From NCBI RefSeq assembly GCF_002105755.1, contig NZ_CP020821.1, forward strand, positions 1,116,001 to 1,180,000: 64,000 nucleotides of DNA. The letters are read 5' to 3'. The translations under genes were made by a program, and so were the position numbers. Positions 45,030-54,335 of the stretch are shown here, piece after piece (positions within the stretch are counted from its first letter, which is position 1; every line of letters starts with the position of its first letter). This stretch comes from Mycobacterium colombiense CECT 3035 (GTDB lineage Bacteria; Actinomycetota; Actinomycetes; Mycobacteriales; Mycobacteriaceae). The notes under the pieces are model-generated. The model had not been told where the DNA came from. It did no database searches and worked only from the letters and a program-made list of their open reading frames with translations.

Positions 45030-45734
45030 TCAGTCGTCGACGGGGTGGACGGCCGGACGCGTCCGGGTGATGACGTTGGACGTCACTCCCGGCCTGGGCA
45101 GCGCAACGCCGATCAGGCAGTCACGCGTGATGATGTCGACCAGTTGGTCCTCGGTCCACCCCTGCGTTCCCTCCGGACGGACGGGCATCACCATGAACCG
45201 ATGCTTCTGGTTGGAATCCTCCACCCGGATCTCGACGTCTTCGGGAAGGATCAGGCCGAACTCCGCGAGAACCTGACGTGGCCAGCGCACGATGCGACGG
45301 CGATAGTTGGGTGTGCGGTACCACTCCGGCGAATTGCCCAAAATCGGTCGCGGGTAGCACGAGCACAGGGTGCAGACGATCACGTGATGCAGCGTCGGGG
45401 TGTCCTCCAACACGTGCAGGGCGGTGAAGTCGCTCGGGGTACCGAACCCGGTCGGTTCCAGCCAGTCGACGCCGACCTCCTTGCTGGCGGCGAGCGCATC
45501 CGAACGCACCAATTCCTTGAAGCCGGGATCGAGCCATGCCCTCGCCACCAGGCGCGCCGCGGGAGTGGGGCCGATCTGTTCGGCGAACTCGGTGAAGCGG
45601 CGATGATCTTCGGCGGTGAAAATGCCCTTCTCGATGCATAATTCGCGAAGGGCGATCTCGAGGACCTCGAAGTCGGTGATCTCGTCCACCATGGGCGCGG
45701 CGGTGCGCTCGTGGTCGTGCTCGTGGGCGGTCAT
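45030..45734 (-). CDS. nthA: nitrile hydratase alpha subunit (Co-type motif)
   Basis: 234 residues from ATG 45734, preceded by GGAAAGGA. The metal-binding motif VCTLCSC (120-126) supplies C121, C124, S125 and C126; Thr at 122 is typical of cobalt-type enzymes, whereas iron-type has Ser. In active enzyme two of the cysteines are oxidised. The enzyme hydrates nitriles to amides. No amidase, metallochaperone or aldoxime dehydratase gene is seen nearby. Thiocyanate hydrolase gamma is an alternative. Confidence 0.92.
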   Translation of the reverse strand: MTAHEHDHERTAAPMVDEITDFEVLEIALRELCIEKGIFTAEDHRRFTEFAEQIGPTPAARLVARAWLDPGFKELVRSDALAASKEVGVDWLEPTGFGTPSDFTALHVLEDTPTLHHVIVCTLCSCYPRPILGNSPEWYRTPNYRRRIVRWPRQVLAEFGLILPEDVEIRVEDSNQKHRFMVMPVRPEGTQGWTEDQLVDIITRDCLIGVALPRPGVTSNVITRTRPAVHPVDD

Positions 45735-45753
45735 GCTGAGGTCCTTTCCGACG

Positions 45754-46593
45754 CTATCCGGCCGATTCGAGCCACCGCTCGGGGATCTCGGTCTGCAACG
45801 TGTCGTTGCCCGGTCCGGTGTAGCCATGCCACAACTCGGACAGGTTGAACCGAACGATGTAGAACCATTCGGGTTGTTGGTCTGGCCCGTCCCAGGTTTC
45901 GTCCTCGGCGGCCGGGCTTTCGTACGACACGACCGCGACCTCGCCCGTCGCGCCGCGCACGTACTCCTGGGTGCGGGTGTAGAGCAGCACGGGCAGATCC
46001 CGCACCACGACCTTGTCGCCCACGCTGAACCTGGGTTCACCGGCCTGTCCGGCGAACACCTGGGGGTCGCCTTTGCCGACGGCGTGGCGGTGGTGCCGGT
46101 TGCGGGTGACGGCGGCGGGGTCGCCTTCGGACTTCGGCTTGGCCTCCAAGGGTTTTCCGCGCAGGCCTCCCGCATAGCGGTCCTTGACCTCGGCCATGCG
46201 TTCGGCTAATTCGCTGAGGCCGATGTGGTGCTTTTCGGCGAGGACGCGGGCGACCGCCAGCAGCCAGCGCCCGTAGTAGGGGAGGCCGAGATAGATGGTG
46301 CGGCCCAGGTCGACGTTGCCCATCCGGCGTCGTTCCTCGGACAGCCAGATGCCACGCCAGCCGAGCACCTCACACATCACGTACGTGTTGTGTTCCCAGA
46401 TCTCGTACTGCTTGTTCTCGAATTCGATGGGAGCGTCCGGCTCGCCGCCGACGTCATGGGGAGTCTTGACGTACGCGCTGAAGCGTTCGTGGTCAATGAG
46501 ATCCGGCGTGGGGGCGTCGGGGAGTTCGGGGTAGGAGGACTGCAGCCGGGCGATCAGGTCGAGCCGTGCCGCTCGGTCCGAAGGAGTCGCCAT
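45754..46593 (-). CDS. nthB: nitrile hydratase beta subunit
   Basis: 279 residues. The N-terminal helical region (about 60-150; EIWEHNTYVMCEVLGWRGIW, YYGRWLLAVARVLAEKHHIG) and the C-terminal SH3-like domain (about 185-278; FSVGDKVVVRDLPVLLYTRT, GDEVAVV-type core, WFYIVRFNLSELW) are both present. The order beta-alpha-small subunit on the minus strand is a nitrile hydratase operon. It is divergent from an enoyl-CoA hydratase-like gene. Confidence 0.9.
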   Translation of the reverse strand: MATPSDRAARLDLIARLQSSYPELPDAPTPDLIDHERFSAYVKTPHDVGGEPDAPIEFENKQYEIWEHNTYVMCEVLGWRGIWLSEERRRMGNVDLGRTIYLGLPYYGRWLLAVARVLAEKHHIGLSELAERMAEVKDRYAGGLRGKPLEAKPKSEGDPAAVTRNRHHRHAVGKGDPQVFAGQAGEPRFSVGDKVVVRDLPVLLYTRTQEYVRGATGEVAVVSYESPAAEDETWDGPDQQPEWFYIVRFNLSELWHGYTGPGNDTLQTEIPERWLESAG

Positions 46594-46611
46594 CTGAGCT
46601 CCATTCGTGAC

Positions 46612-46621
46612 GGACTAGTCC
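46612..46621. promoter_or_regulatory. palindrome GGACTAGTCC in the divergent nthB/enoyl-CoA hydratase gap
   Basis: A perfect 10-base palindrome, 19 bases before the beta-subunit start codon on the minus strand. It could be an operator, but a 10-base palindrome may also be chance. Confidence 0.35.
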
Positions 46622-46709
46622 AGCGCCTCCATACACTTCACTCCTCCCGCGAACATTGCGCAACCACAAAGCGAATTCGCGGCTTGCGGTCTCCGGTAGT
46701 GTCACCAGG

Positions 46710-47558
46710 ATGGAGCGGCGCGTCCTGGAAGCGGTCATTTACGAGCGCGAACCGCCGATTGCGCGGATCGTTCTGAACCGGGTGGACAAGGCCAATACGA
46801 AGGACGCGGTGTTGGTCGGCGAGGTCGACAGTTGCCTGCACGAGGCCGACCGCGACAAGGACATCAAGGTCGTCATCCTCAAGGCGAACGGCAACGGATT
46901 CTGCGGCGGCCACGTGGCGCGCTGGGGCCCGGACGAGAATCCCTATCCGGATTTCGGGGACACCTTCGAGGACCTGTACAAGGGCACCGCCGATCTCTTT
47001 TTGTGGCCGACGCTGTATCTGTGGGAATTCCCCAAGCCGACCATCTCGCAGATCCACGGTTACTGCATGGGCGGCGGGATCTACCTGGGGTTGCTGACCG
47101 ACTTCTGCGTCGCCTCCGATGACGCCTATTTCCAGATGCCGCTTGCCCAAAGCCTCGGCGAGCCCGGCGGGCACACCATGATCGAGCCGTGGCTGTTGAT
47201 GAATTGGCATCGCACCATGGACTGGCTGCTGCTGGCGCCGACGCTGTCCGCGCAGCAGGCCCTGGAGTGGGGCCTGCTCAACAGGGTGGTGCCGCGCGAC
47301 GAGCTCGAGGACACCGTGGAGGAGATGGCGCGCAAGATCGCCCAAATCCCGTTGACCACGCTGATGGCGGTCAAGAACAACGTGAAGCGCGCATGGGAAT
47401 TGATGGGCATGCGGGTGCATCTGCAGGTCAGTCACATCCTGACGAACATGGTGGGCGCCGCGAGCGACGTGCAGGCGCGCCGGGCCGAGCTGATCCAGTC
47501 GGGACTGAAGCCGCGCGAATTCGTCGACAAACCCGACCCGCCGGCGGCGCTTAGCTAG
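46710..47558 (+). CDS. enoyl-CoA hydratase/isomerase-family protein
   Basis: 282 residues from ATG 46710. The crotonase core shows IARIVLNRVDKANTKDAVLV, ILKANGNGFCGGHVARWG (oxyanion hole) and QIHGYCMGGGIYLGLLTDFC. It is a paralogue of the protein at 52217-53089, sharing the unusual C-terminal WELMGMRVH. Both seem to belong to the same catabolic cluster. The exact reaction is unknown. Its last 4 bases overlap the convergent flavoprotein gene. Confidence 0.87.
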   Translation: MERRVLEAVIYEREPPIARIVLNRVDKANTKDAVLVGEVDSCLHEADRDKDIKVVILKANGNGFCGGHVARWGPDENPYPDFGDTFEDLYKGTADLFLWPTLYLWEFPKPTISQIHGYCMGGGIYLGLLTDFCVASDDAYFQMPLAQSLGEPGGHTMIEPWLLMNWHRTMDWLLLAPTLSAQQALEWGLLNRVVPRDELEDTVEEMARKIAQIPLTTLMAVKNNVKRAWELMGMRVHLQVSHILTNMVGAASDVQARRAELIQSGLKPREFVDKPDPPAALS

Positions 47559-49255
47559 CGGCTCATCTCGCCGGCCAGCTTGCGTCCCGCCGCGTGGCGG
47601 GCGGCGACGTACCCGAACACCATCGAGCTGGCGATGCTCGCACCGGCCCCCGGATACGTCCGCCCCATCACGGTCGCGGTGGTGTTGCCGGTCGCGTACA
47701 AGCCCTCGATCACCCGATCGCGCTCATCGAGCACCTGGGCGTGCTCGTTGGTCAGCACGCCGCCGCACGTCCCGACGTCGGCGGGGAGCACCCGGGTCGC
47801 GTAGTACGGGGCGGTGTCCAGCGGACCGATGGCGGCGTTCGGCCGGTACCCGGGGTCGCCCAGGCAGTCGTTGTAGGCCGACTGGCCCCGGCCGAAGTCG
47901 GGGTCCAGCCCCCTGGCCGCGAATTGGTTGAACCGCCCGATGGTGATCGCCAATTCGTCTGCGGGAAGGTCGATCTCGCGGGCCAGGTCGGTAATCGTCG
48001 CGGCGCACCTGACCGCGCCGGACTCGATCAGCTCGGGGGGCAGCGGCTGATTTCGCTTCAGGGGATTCGCGCTGGTGACGTATCGGCGCACGTACCCCTC
48101 GTCGAAGATCATCCAGCACGGCACGGCCTTGTTCGCGTACATCGCCTTGCCGACCTCGACGTAGGAGTTGGACTCGTTGCAGAACCGCCTGCCGGTCGAG
48201 TCGACGTAAATCGCGCCGGGCCGCTGACGGCCGGACCCCAGCGACGCGGCGACGGCACCACCGTTGGCGATGAAAACCGAAGGCAGCCACCACGCCTCGT
48301 CCAACAGGTCGGTCTTGGCGCCCAGCCGCATCGCCGCCTCGAGCACCTCACCGGTGTCGCCGGCGTTGGCGATCGACCACTTCCCTTCGTTGGGCTGATT
48401 ACCGCTGTACCGGCGCCGCATCTCCGGGTTGTGGCCGAAACCGCCGGCGGCCAATAGGACCCCTTTTCGGGCCTGGACAGTCACCGTGCGCCCATCGCGG
48501 ACCACACGCACGCCGACCACCCGGCCGTCGTCGACGACCAAGTCGGCCATCGCGGCATCGGTCCACAGCGGGGGATTCCCGTCGCTGAGATCGATCAGCG
48601 CCTTGAGCATCTGAGCGATCAGCGACGCGCCGTTGGTGAGGAGCCTTCGGCGCCGGGCCCGCGCCAGCGCGGTGCGCAGGAATACCCGCGATGCGACGGC
48701 GAAGGCGCGCGGCGCGCGGTTGAAATACTGAACGGACCGCAATTCGTTGGTCAGTACCACATACCCGTAGTTCTTGGCCAGCGGCGGCTGCACCTTGTCG
48801 CGCCACGCACCCAGCCTCGCGGCGTCGAACGGGATGCCCTCGACGGCGCGGCCGGACGCGTTGCCGCCCTTGTGGTTCGGGTAGTAGTCGCTCCAGCCCG
48901 CACACCGGATCAGTCGGACGCCCTTGCGGGTGAGGAAGTTGATCATCTCGAAGCCGGCGGTGAGGAACATCTCGCGACGCTCGGGGGAGGAGGCCGCGCC
49001 GATGTCGCCGACCACGTCGGTCAGGTAGGCCAGGCCGTCCTCGTGTGAGTCCGCGATGCCGTCGGCCCGCATCAACGGATTGTTCGGCAGCCAGACGATG
49101 CCGCCCGACAGCCCCGTCGAACCGCCGACCAGCGGCTGCTTTTCGATGATCAGCGGTTCGAGCCCGCAATCCAGCGCGGCCAGGCCCGCGACCATGCCGC
49201 CTCCGCCGCTGCCGGCGATGACCAGGTCCACGCAGTGGTCCCACCGGGTGGTCAT
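47555..49255 (-). CDS. FAD-dependent oxidoreductase, 3-ketosteroid dehydrogenase-like
   Basis: 566 residues. The FAD-binding GSGGGGMVAGLAALDCGLEP is at about 15-34, GGSTGLSGGIVWLPNNP at about 44-60, AAGGFGHNPEMRR at about 270-282, and GLYATGNTTATVMGRTYPGA near the end. This is the FAD_binding_2 arrangement shared by 3-ketosteroid-delta1-dehydrogenases and fumarate reductases; the NTTATVMG segment is steroid-dehydrogenase-like. Its start overlaps the stop of the corrected Rieske gene (ATGA). It probably desaturates a ring of the pathway substrate. Confidence 0.9.
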   Translation of the reverse strand: MTTRWDHCVDLVIAGSGGGGMVAGLAALDCGLEPLIIEKQPLVGGSTGLSGGIVWLPNNPLMRADGIADSHEDGLAYLTDVVGDIGAASSPERREMFLTAGFEMINFLTRKGVRLIRCAGWSDYYPNHKGGNASGRAVEGIPFDAARLGAWRDKVQPPLAKNYGYVVLTNELRSVQYFNRAPRAFAVASRVFLRTALARARRRRLLTNGASLIAQMLKALIDLSDGNPPLWTDAAMADLVVDDGRVVGVRVVRDGRTVTVQARKGVLLAAGGFGHNPEMRRRYSGNQPNEGKWSIANAGDTGEVLEAAMRLGAKTDLLDEAWWLPSVFIANGGAVAASLGSGRQRPGAIYVDSTGRRFCNESNSYVEVGKAMYANKAVPCWMIFDEGYVRRYVTSANPLKRNQPLPPELIESGAVRCAATITDLAREIDLPADELAITIGRFNQFAARGLDPDFGRGQSAYNDCLGDPGYRPNAAIGPLDTAPYYATRVLPADVGTCGGVLTNEHAQVLDERDRVIEGLYATGNTTATVMGRTYPGAGASIASSMVFGYVAARHAAGRKLAGEMSR

Positions 49256-50657
49256 GGCGCCTCCGAGCCGAACCCGAGATCGGCGATCGGTATGTCGATG
49301 GTGGTGTTGGTCTTCTGGATGGCGGGCAGCAGGGTGGCGTATGGCAGGCCGGCGAGGAAACCGTCGATGACCCGCTCGAAATTCGAGATCAGGCCCTCGA
49401 TCTGGTCGGACAGGCGCATGAACTCAAAGCCCTTGGAATGCAACCCCTTCTGCTGCCTGGGCAGGTTGGAGAAATCCTGGGCGGGGATGGGCGGCCAGCG
49501 CGGATCGTCGGGCGGCATCGGCTCGGGGGCGTCGGCTTGCCGGCCGACTCGTCCGCGGGGAACCGGGTGAGCGACCAGATCTCGAACAGCGTGTCCTCGG
49601 GTCCCAGGGGACGGATGCGATATGACGATGCGCTGCTGTAGGTCGGCAGGATGAAGTGGTGCGGGAACGCGAATCCGATCGCGTCGGTGATCCCGCGACG
49701 GACCAGGTCGTTGAGATCGGGCATGCCGCTGCCGCGGGCGCGGTGCCAGTTGACGACGGCATCGTTGAGCGCGCTGCGCCAGGCGGCCATGGCCGCCGCC
49801 GGGTCGGCCGGCAACTCGATGTTCTGCAGGCCCTCGGCGATGCGGATGTCGTTTTCGTGCGTCATGCCGCCCATGCCCTCACCGAGCGTGCGCATGAAAT
49901 ACAGGCTGCTGGCGACGACGGGATGCACTGCCGCGGAAGGCTCGCCGGTCTGCGCGGACGGCAGCAGTTGCGGGTGCGTCTGCGGGACGTGGTAGCCCTC
50001 CATGAACGCCGCGGTCGCCAGCTTCCAGTTCACCGGAAGCCGGCACGATTGCCACCACTCCACGCGCAGCGAGTCCACCTGCCACGCGTCGTAGGTCGTC
50101 GCGAAGGGCTCCATCCAGTCGCGCAACGCCGGTGCGTCGTCGTCGAGGTTGATCCACGCGCAACCACCCCAGAGCTCGCAGCGCACGGACACCAGCCGCA
50201 GGTCGTCGCCGGTCATGTTCTCTTCCGTGAACGCCTCGGGCCGCAGCACGAACGTATTGCGGCCGTCGACGCCCCAGCACCAACCGTGGAACGGACACAC
50301 GAAGGTGCGCCGATTCCCGTTGCCCTCCACCAGCTTCACGCCCCGATGGCGGCAGGCGTTGTGGTAGGCGCGCACGGTGCCGGCGTCCACCCGCACCACG
50401 ATGATCGACTCGTCGAGGATCTCGTATTCGACGAAATCGCCGGCCTTGGGAATCTCCTCGAGCCGGCACGCCATCTGCCATACCCGCGGCCAGAACATGT
50501 CGCATTCCAGCGCGTAGAAATCCGGGTCGTAGTAGCGCTGCTTGGGGATTCGATCGGCGGTCTGCACCGCCCACGGCACCGGTAGCGGCGTCCAATTGGC
50601 ACCCGGCCGGCGCGGGGTTGGTGCGTTGGCGACCTCGTTGCCCATTCCTATAGCCAT
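49252..50657 (-). pseudogene. Rieske 2Fe-2S ring-hydroxylating oxygenase alpha subunit, frameshifted near the C-terminus
   Basis: The first frame from ATG 50657 codes about 380 normal residues: Rieske CRH and CPFH (C102, H104, C121, H124) and mononuclear-iron ligands EGYHVPQTH (H223, H228). After FPADESAGKPTPP (at 49525-49529, GGGGG) it becomes nonsense, while the next frame continues EPMPPDDPRWPPIPAQDFSN and ends at 49252 with FGSEAP. One added base would restore a 468-residue protein whose stop overlaps the next start as ATGA. The frameshift lies in a homopolymer and may be an assembly error. No reductase gene is next to it. Confidence 0.88.
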
Positions 50658-50678
50658 CTCGTCATCCCTTGTGTCACA

Positions 50679-52208
50679 TCACAAGATCCGTGATACCCGC
50701 CCCTGCCAGTAACGGTCGCGGATGCGTCTCTTGTACAGCTTTCCGTTCGGGTCGCGGGGCAGGGAGTCGAACTCGATGCTGCGCGGGCACTTGTACCCGG
50801 CCAGGCGGGCCCGGCAGTATTCGATGAGTTCGGCCGCGAGCTCGGGACCGGGCACCACGCCGTCGGCCGGCTGTACGACGGCCTTGACCTCTTCACCGAA
50901 TTCGTCGTTGGGAACCCCGAATACCGCCGCGTCGAGGAGCTTCGGATGCATGACGAGCAGATTCTCCGCCTCTTGCGGATAGATGTTGACCCCGCCGGAG
51001 ACGATCGTGAACGTGGACCGGTCGGTGAGGTACAGGAACCCGTCTGAGTCGACATAGCCCATGTCGCCGAGCGATCGCCACCCTCGGTCGTTGTACACCG
51101 ACGCGGTCTTGGCGGGATCCTTGAAGTATTCGAAGTTGGGTCCGCCTTCGAAATAGAGCTCGCCGGATTCGCCGACGGGCAGTTCCCGCCCGTCCTCGCC
51201 GACCACGTGCACCGGGGCCGTCGGGATCCCCACCGAACCGGGATGCGCGAGCCACTCCCGCGGCCCGATGGTGGTCCCCGCGAATCCCTCGGTGCCACCG
51301 TAGTATTCGTGGATGATGGGTCCGAACCACTCCATCATCCGGTGTTTGACGTCGACCGGGCACGGCGCCGCGGCGTGAATGACGCACCGCAGGCTCGACA
51401 CGTCATAGCGTTCCCGGACCGCTGCGGGCAACTTGAGCATGCGCACGAACATCGTGGGCACGAACTGCGCGTGGGTCACCCGGTGGGTCTGGATGAGACG
51501 CAACACCGTTTCGGCGTCGAATTTGCGCATGAGGATCGACGCGGCGCCGACCCGGTGGACCGCCATGGTGTAGTTCACCCCCGCCGCGTGATACAGCGGC
51601 GCGGGGGACAGGTACACGCTCGATGGGCTCATCCCGTATTTGTGGATGAGCGCCATCTCGAGCACCGACTGCGCCCAGGATCCATTGCCGTCGACGGGAA
51701 GCGGTCGTCGCACCGCCTTGGGTCGTCCGGTGGTGCCGGACGAGTAGAGCATCTCCGACCCGTCCGATACCGGTGGGGCGTCGCCCGCGGACGCCAGCGC
51801 GTCCTCGTAGCATCGCCAGCCCGGCAGGGCTCCGCCGATCGCGATGCGCGCGCGCACCGCGGCGTTGGCCGCGCGGATGTGGACGCCCAGTTCGGGCATC
51901 GAGGCGTCGAGGAAGACCGCCTTGGCGTCCGAATCGTCGATGACGTAGCCGACCTCGTCGGGCAGGAAATGGGTGTTGACCGCGGTGTAGTAGAGGCCGG
52001 AAAGCTGGGCGCCCCAGGTGATTTCGAAGAACTCCGGCCGGTTGGGCAGAACCAGGGCCACGCCGTCGCCGCGGCGCAGGCCCGCCTCGTGCAACACGGC
52101 GGCCACCCGCTGGCTGCGGGCGTACAGTTCGCCGTACGAGATCGTGCCGCCGTCGGCCACCAGCGCCGGCGACTGTGCGGCTGTGATCGCGTGATCGGCG
52201 ATGTTCAC
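50679..52208 (-). CDS. acyl-CoA synthetase (FadD-type, ANL superfamily)
   Basis: 509 residues. The P-loop YSSGTTGRPKA is at 155-165, YYGGTEG at about 304-310, the hinge DRSTFTIVSGGVNIYP at about 402-417, and the catalytic Lys in DPNGKLYKR near the C-terminus. It probably makes an acyl-CoA thioester of the pathway's acid. Between the Rieske oxygenase gene and the enoyl-CoA hydratase gene in the minus-strand operon. Confidence 0.9.
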   Translation of the reverse strand: MNIADHAITAAQSPALVADGGTISYGELYARSQRVAAVLHEAGLRRGDGVALVLPNRPEFFEITWGAQLSGLYYTAVNTHFLPDEVGYVIDDSDAKAVFLDASMPELGVHIRAANAAVRARIAIGGALPGWRCYEDALASAGDAPPVSDGSEMLYSSGTTGRPKAVRRPLPVDGNGSWAQSVLEMALIHKYGMSPSSVYLSPAPLYHAAGVNYTMAVHRVGAASILMRKFDAETVLRLIQTHRVTHAQFVPTMFVRMLKLPAAVRERYDVSSLRCVIHAAAPCPVDVKHRMMEWFGPIIHEYYGGTEGFAGTTIGPREWLAHPGSVGIPTAPVHVVGEDGRELPVGESGELYFEGGPNFEYFKDPAKTASVYNDRGWRSLGDMGYVDSDGFLYLTDRSTFTIVSGGVNIYPQEAENLLVMHPKLLDAAVFGVPNDEFGEEVKAVVQPADGVVPGPELAAELIEYCRARLAGYKCPRSIEFDSLPRDPNGKLYKRRIRDRYWQGRVSRIL

Positions 52209-52216
52209 CGGTGGGC

Positions 52217-53089
52217 CTATGTCGCTGCGGCGCCGTCGGTCTGGGCGGCGGCCGCGGCCTGGCGCCGGGCGTGCTCGGACGGCAGCACCTTGTCCTTGAA
52301 CACGGTCTGGATCAGCTGCTGCACGTCCTTGCTGATCGAGGCGAGGGCGACGAGGTCGTTGGAGCTCTGCCAGTGCACCCGCATGCCCATCAGCTCCCAG
52401 GCGCGTTTGAGGTTGGCCTTGGTGAGCATCAGGGTCGTCAACGGGGCCTGGGCGATGTGCCGGGCGATGGCCTCGACGCGGTCGTCGAGCTGGTCACGCG
52501 GGACGACCTCGTTGACCAGGCCGACCTCGAGGGCCCTCTTGGCGTCGATCACCTCGGCGGTGAACAGGTAGTAGGCGGCGCGGCGCCAGTTCATGAAGAC
52601 CCAAGGCTCGATGGAACATTCGCCGGATGGCATGCCGAACCCTTGCAGCGGCGGGTAGGAGAAGTAGGCGTCGTCGGACGCGATGACGATGTCGGTGGTC
52701 AGGCCCATGTGGGTGCCGCCGCCCACGCAGTAGCCGTGCACCTGCGCGATGGTGGGCTTGGAGAATTCCCACAGGTTCAGGGTCGGCTTGACGAAGAGGT
52801 CCGACTGCGCCTTCCACGGGTGGCCCGTGACCATGGCGTTCTCGACGAACGACGGGTAGTCGACGGCGTTGTTGCCGATCGCGTGCCCGGAGCAGAAGCC
52901 CTTGCCGTTGGCCTTGAGCACCAGCACCTTGATGTCGTAGTCGCGGTCGGCGTCCAGCAGTGCGGCGTCGACCTCCTCGGCCAGCTTCTGGTCCTGGGCG
53001 TTGGCCTTCTCCGGCCAGTTCAGCGTGACGCGGGCGATCGGGCCGTCCTTTTCGTAGATGATTCTCTCGCGGGTCTCGTTGAGATCCAT
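52217..53089 (-). CDS. enoyl-CoA hydratase/isomerase-family protein
   Basis: 290 residues. IARVTLNWPEKANAQDQKLA, VLKANGKGFCSGHAIGNN and QVHGYCVGGGTHMGLTTDIV form the crotonase core, and the C-terminal AWELMGMRVHWQSSNDLVAL matches the paralogue at 46710-47558. It follows the lipoyl-protein gene by 5 bases in the operon, so it is translated with the E1/lipoyl set. Reaction unknown. Confidence 0.88.
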   Translation of the reverse strand: MDLNETRERIIYEKDGPIARVTLNWPEKANAQDQKLAEEVDAALLDADRDYDIKVLVLKANGKGFCSGHAIGNNAVDYPSFVENAMVTGHPWKAQSDLFVKPTLNLWEFSKPTIAQVHGYCVGGGTHMGLTTDIVIASDDAYFSYPPLQGFGMPSGECSIEPWVFMNWRRAAYYLFTAEVIDAKRALEVGLVNEVVPRDQLDDRVEAIARHIAQAPLTTLMLTKANLKRAWELMGMRVHWQSSNDLVALASISKDVQQLIQTVFKDKVLPSEHARRQAAAAAQTDGAAAT

Positions 53090-53094
53090 AGGGC

Positions 53095-53340
53095 TTACCC
53101 TTCCTTAGTCGTGATGACGCCGATTTCGGCGCCGATGTCGTACGTAGTCCCGACCTGCCCCGTCCAGCGCACGATGCCGGAGGCCCCCGCCTCGATCTCC
53201 TGCTCCACCTTCTCGGTGGCGATCACGTAGATGGGCGTGCCCTCCTCGACGTGCTCACCGGCGCCGATCAGCAGGCCGGTGAGTTCGGCCTCGGAGACCG
53301 CCACCGAGACCCGGGGGATACGAATGATGAAGTCAGCCAT
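53095..53340 (-). CDS. free-standing lipoyl-domain protein
   Basis: 81 residues, only a lipoyl/biotinyl domain. VEEGTPIYVIATEKVEQEIE carries the modified Lys44 in a TEKVEQE context (usual lipoyl signature 'sDKA..e'). The domain starts ADFIIRIPRVSVAVSEAELT. No acyltransferase (E2) catalytic domain follows, unlike normal 2-oxoacid dehydrogenases. It overlaps the E1 beta gene by 8 bases, so it is probably the lipoyl carrier for the E1 alpha/beta pair. Confidence 0.85.
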   Translation of the reverse strand: MADFIIRIPRVSVAVSEAELTGLLIGAGEHVEEGTPIYVIATEKVEQEIEAGASGIVRWTGQVGTTYDIGAEIGVITTKEG

Positions 53341-54331
53341 GCGCATTCGCCCGTGCCAGGGTGCGCTGGGCGGCCGCCACGATGCGCGCCGGCGACGGGT
53401 ACACCTGCGCCTCGAGGGCCGCCGCGGCCGGATTGGGCGCGAACCGAGCGGCGACCCGCTCGATGGGCGCGGAGAGTTCACCGAAAAGTTCGGTGGACAG
53501 CGTCGCGGCGATTTCGGCTCCGGGACCGCCGAATTGGACCGCGTCGTGCACGATGACGGCCCGGCGGGTGCGCCGGACAGAGTCGACGATGGTCTCGACA
53601 TCGAGGGGGACCAGGGTGCGCAGGTCGACGACCTCGGCGCTGACGCCGCCCTCGGCCAGCGTGGCCGCGGCGGTGAGCGCGTCGTGCACGCAGCGTCCGT
53701 AACCGATCAGGCTGACGTCGGCGCCCGGCCGCTTGATCTCGGCCTGGCCCAGCGGGATCGAGAAGCCGGGTTCGAGGGGCACAGGACCCTTCTTGCTCTG
53801 CAACCGGACGGTCTCGATGAACAGGCAGGGGTCGGGGTCGAAGATCGCCGACGTCAGCAGCCCCTTGCCGTCGCGCGGGGTGGACGGCACGATCACCTTC
53901 ATCCCGGGGATGTGCATGAACCACGCCTCCAGGCTCTGCGAATGCGTCGCGCCGGTGGCCAGGCCGGCGTACACCTGAGTGCGGACGGTGATCGGCGCCG
54001 ACGTGCGTCCGGCCGTCATGAACCGCAGTTTGGCGGCGTTGTTGATCAGCTGATCGGCGGCGATGCCGATGAAATCCATGATCATGATCTCGGCGACGGG
54101 CAGCAGACCGTCGATCGCGGCCCCGACGGCCGCGCCCAGGATCGCGGCCTCCGAAATCGGGGTGTCCAGCACGCGGTCGTGGCCGTATTTCGTCGACAGC
54201 CCCGCGGTCGGGCCGGATGCGCCGGGATCGGCGATGTCCTCGCCGAGGAGGAACACCCGCTCGTCGGACGCGAGCGCCTGATCCAGCGCGAGGTTGAGCG
54301 CCTCGCGCATCGTCATCTCCTTGTCGTCCAT
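53333..54331 (-). CDS. 2-oxoacid dehydrogenase E1 component beta subunit
   Basis: 332 residues. MREALNLALDQALASDERVF, LLGEDIADPGASG and TPISEAAILGAAVGAAIDGL are typical of E1 beta; transketolase pyrimidine-binding and C-terminal domains are present. Its stop overlaps the lipoyl gene and it lies 4 bases after the E1 alpha stop. Together they should decarboxylate a 2-oxoacid with ThDP and transfer the acyl group to lipoyl. The substrate is unknown. Confidence 0.92.
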   Translation of the reverse strand: MDDKEMTMREALNLALDQALASDERVFLLGEDIADPGASGPTAGLSTKYGHDRVLDTPISEAAILGAAVGAAIDGLLPVAEIMIMDFIGIAADQLINNAAKLRFMTAGRTSAPITVRTQVYAGLATGATHSQSLEAWFMHIPGMKVIVPSTPRDGKGLLTSAIFDPDPCLFIETVRLQSKKGPVPLEPGFSIPLGQAEIKRPGADVSLIGYGRCVHDALTAAATLAEGGVSAEVVDLRTLVPLDVETIVDSVRRTRRAVIVHDAVQFGGPGAEIAATLSTELFGELSAPIERVAARFAPNPAAAALEAQVYPSPARIVAAAQRTLARANAHG

Positions 54332-54335
54332 GCCT

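Noticed and set aside
46612..46621. GGACTAGTCC as a certain operator
   Set aside because: A 10-base palindrome alone is not strong evidence; kept only as a low-confidence site.
51207..52571. Plus-strand open frame (about 454 residues)
   Set aside because: Antisense to the FadD gene with its clear AMP-binding motifs; Arg/Gly/Ala-rich shadow product.
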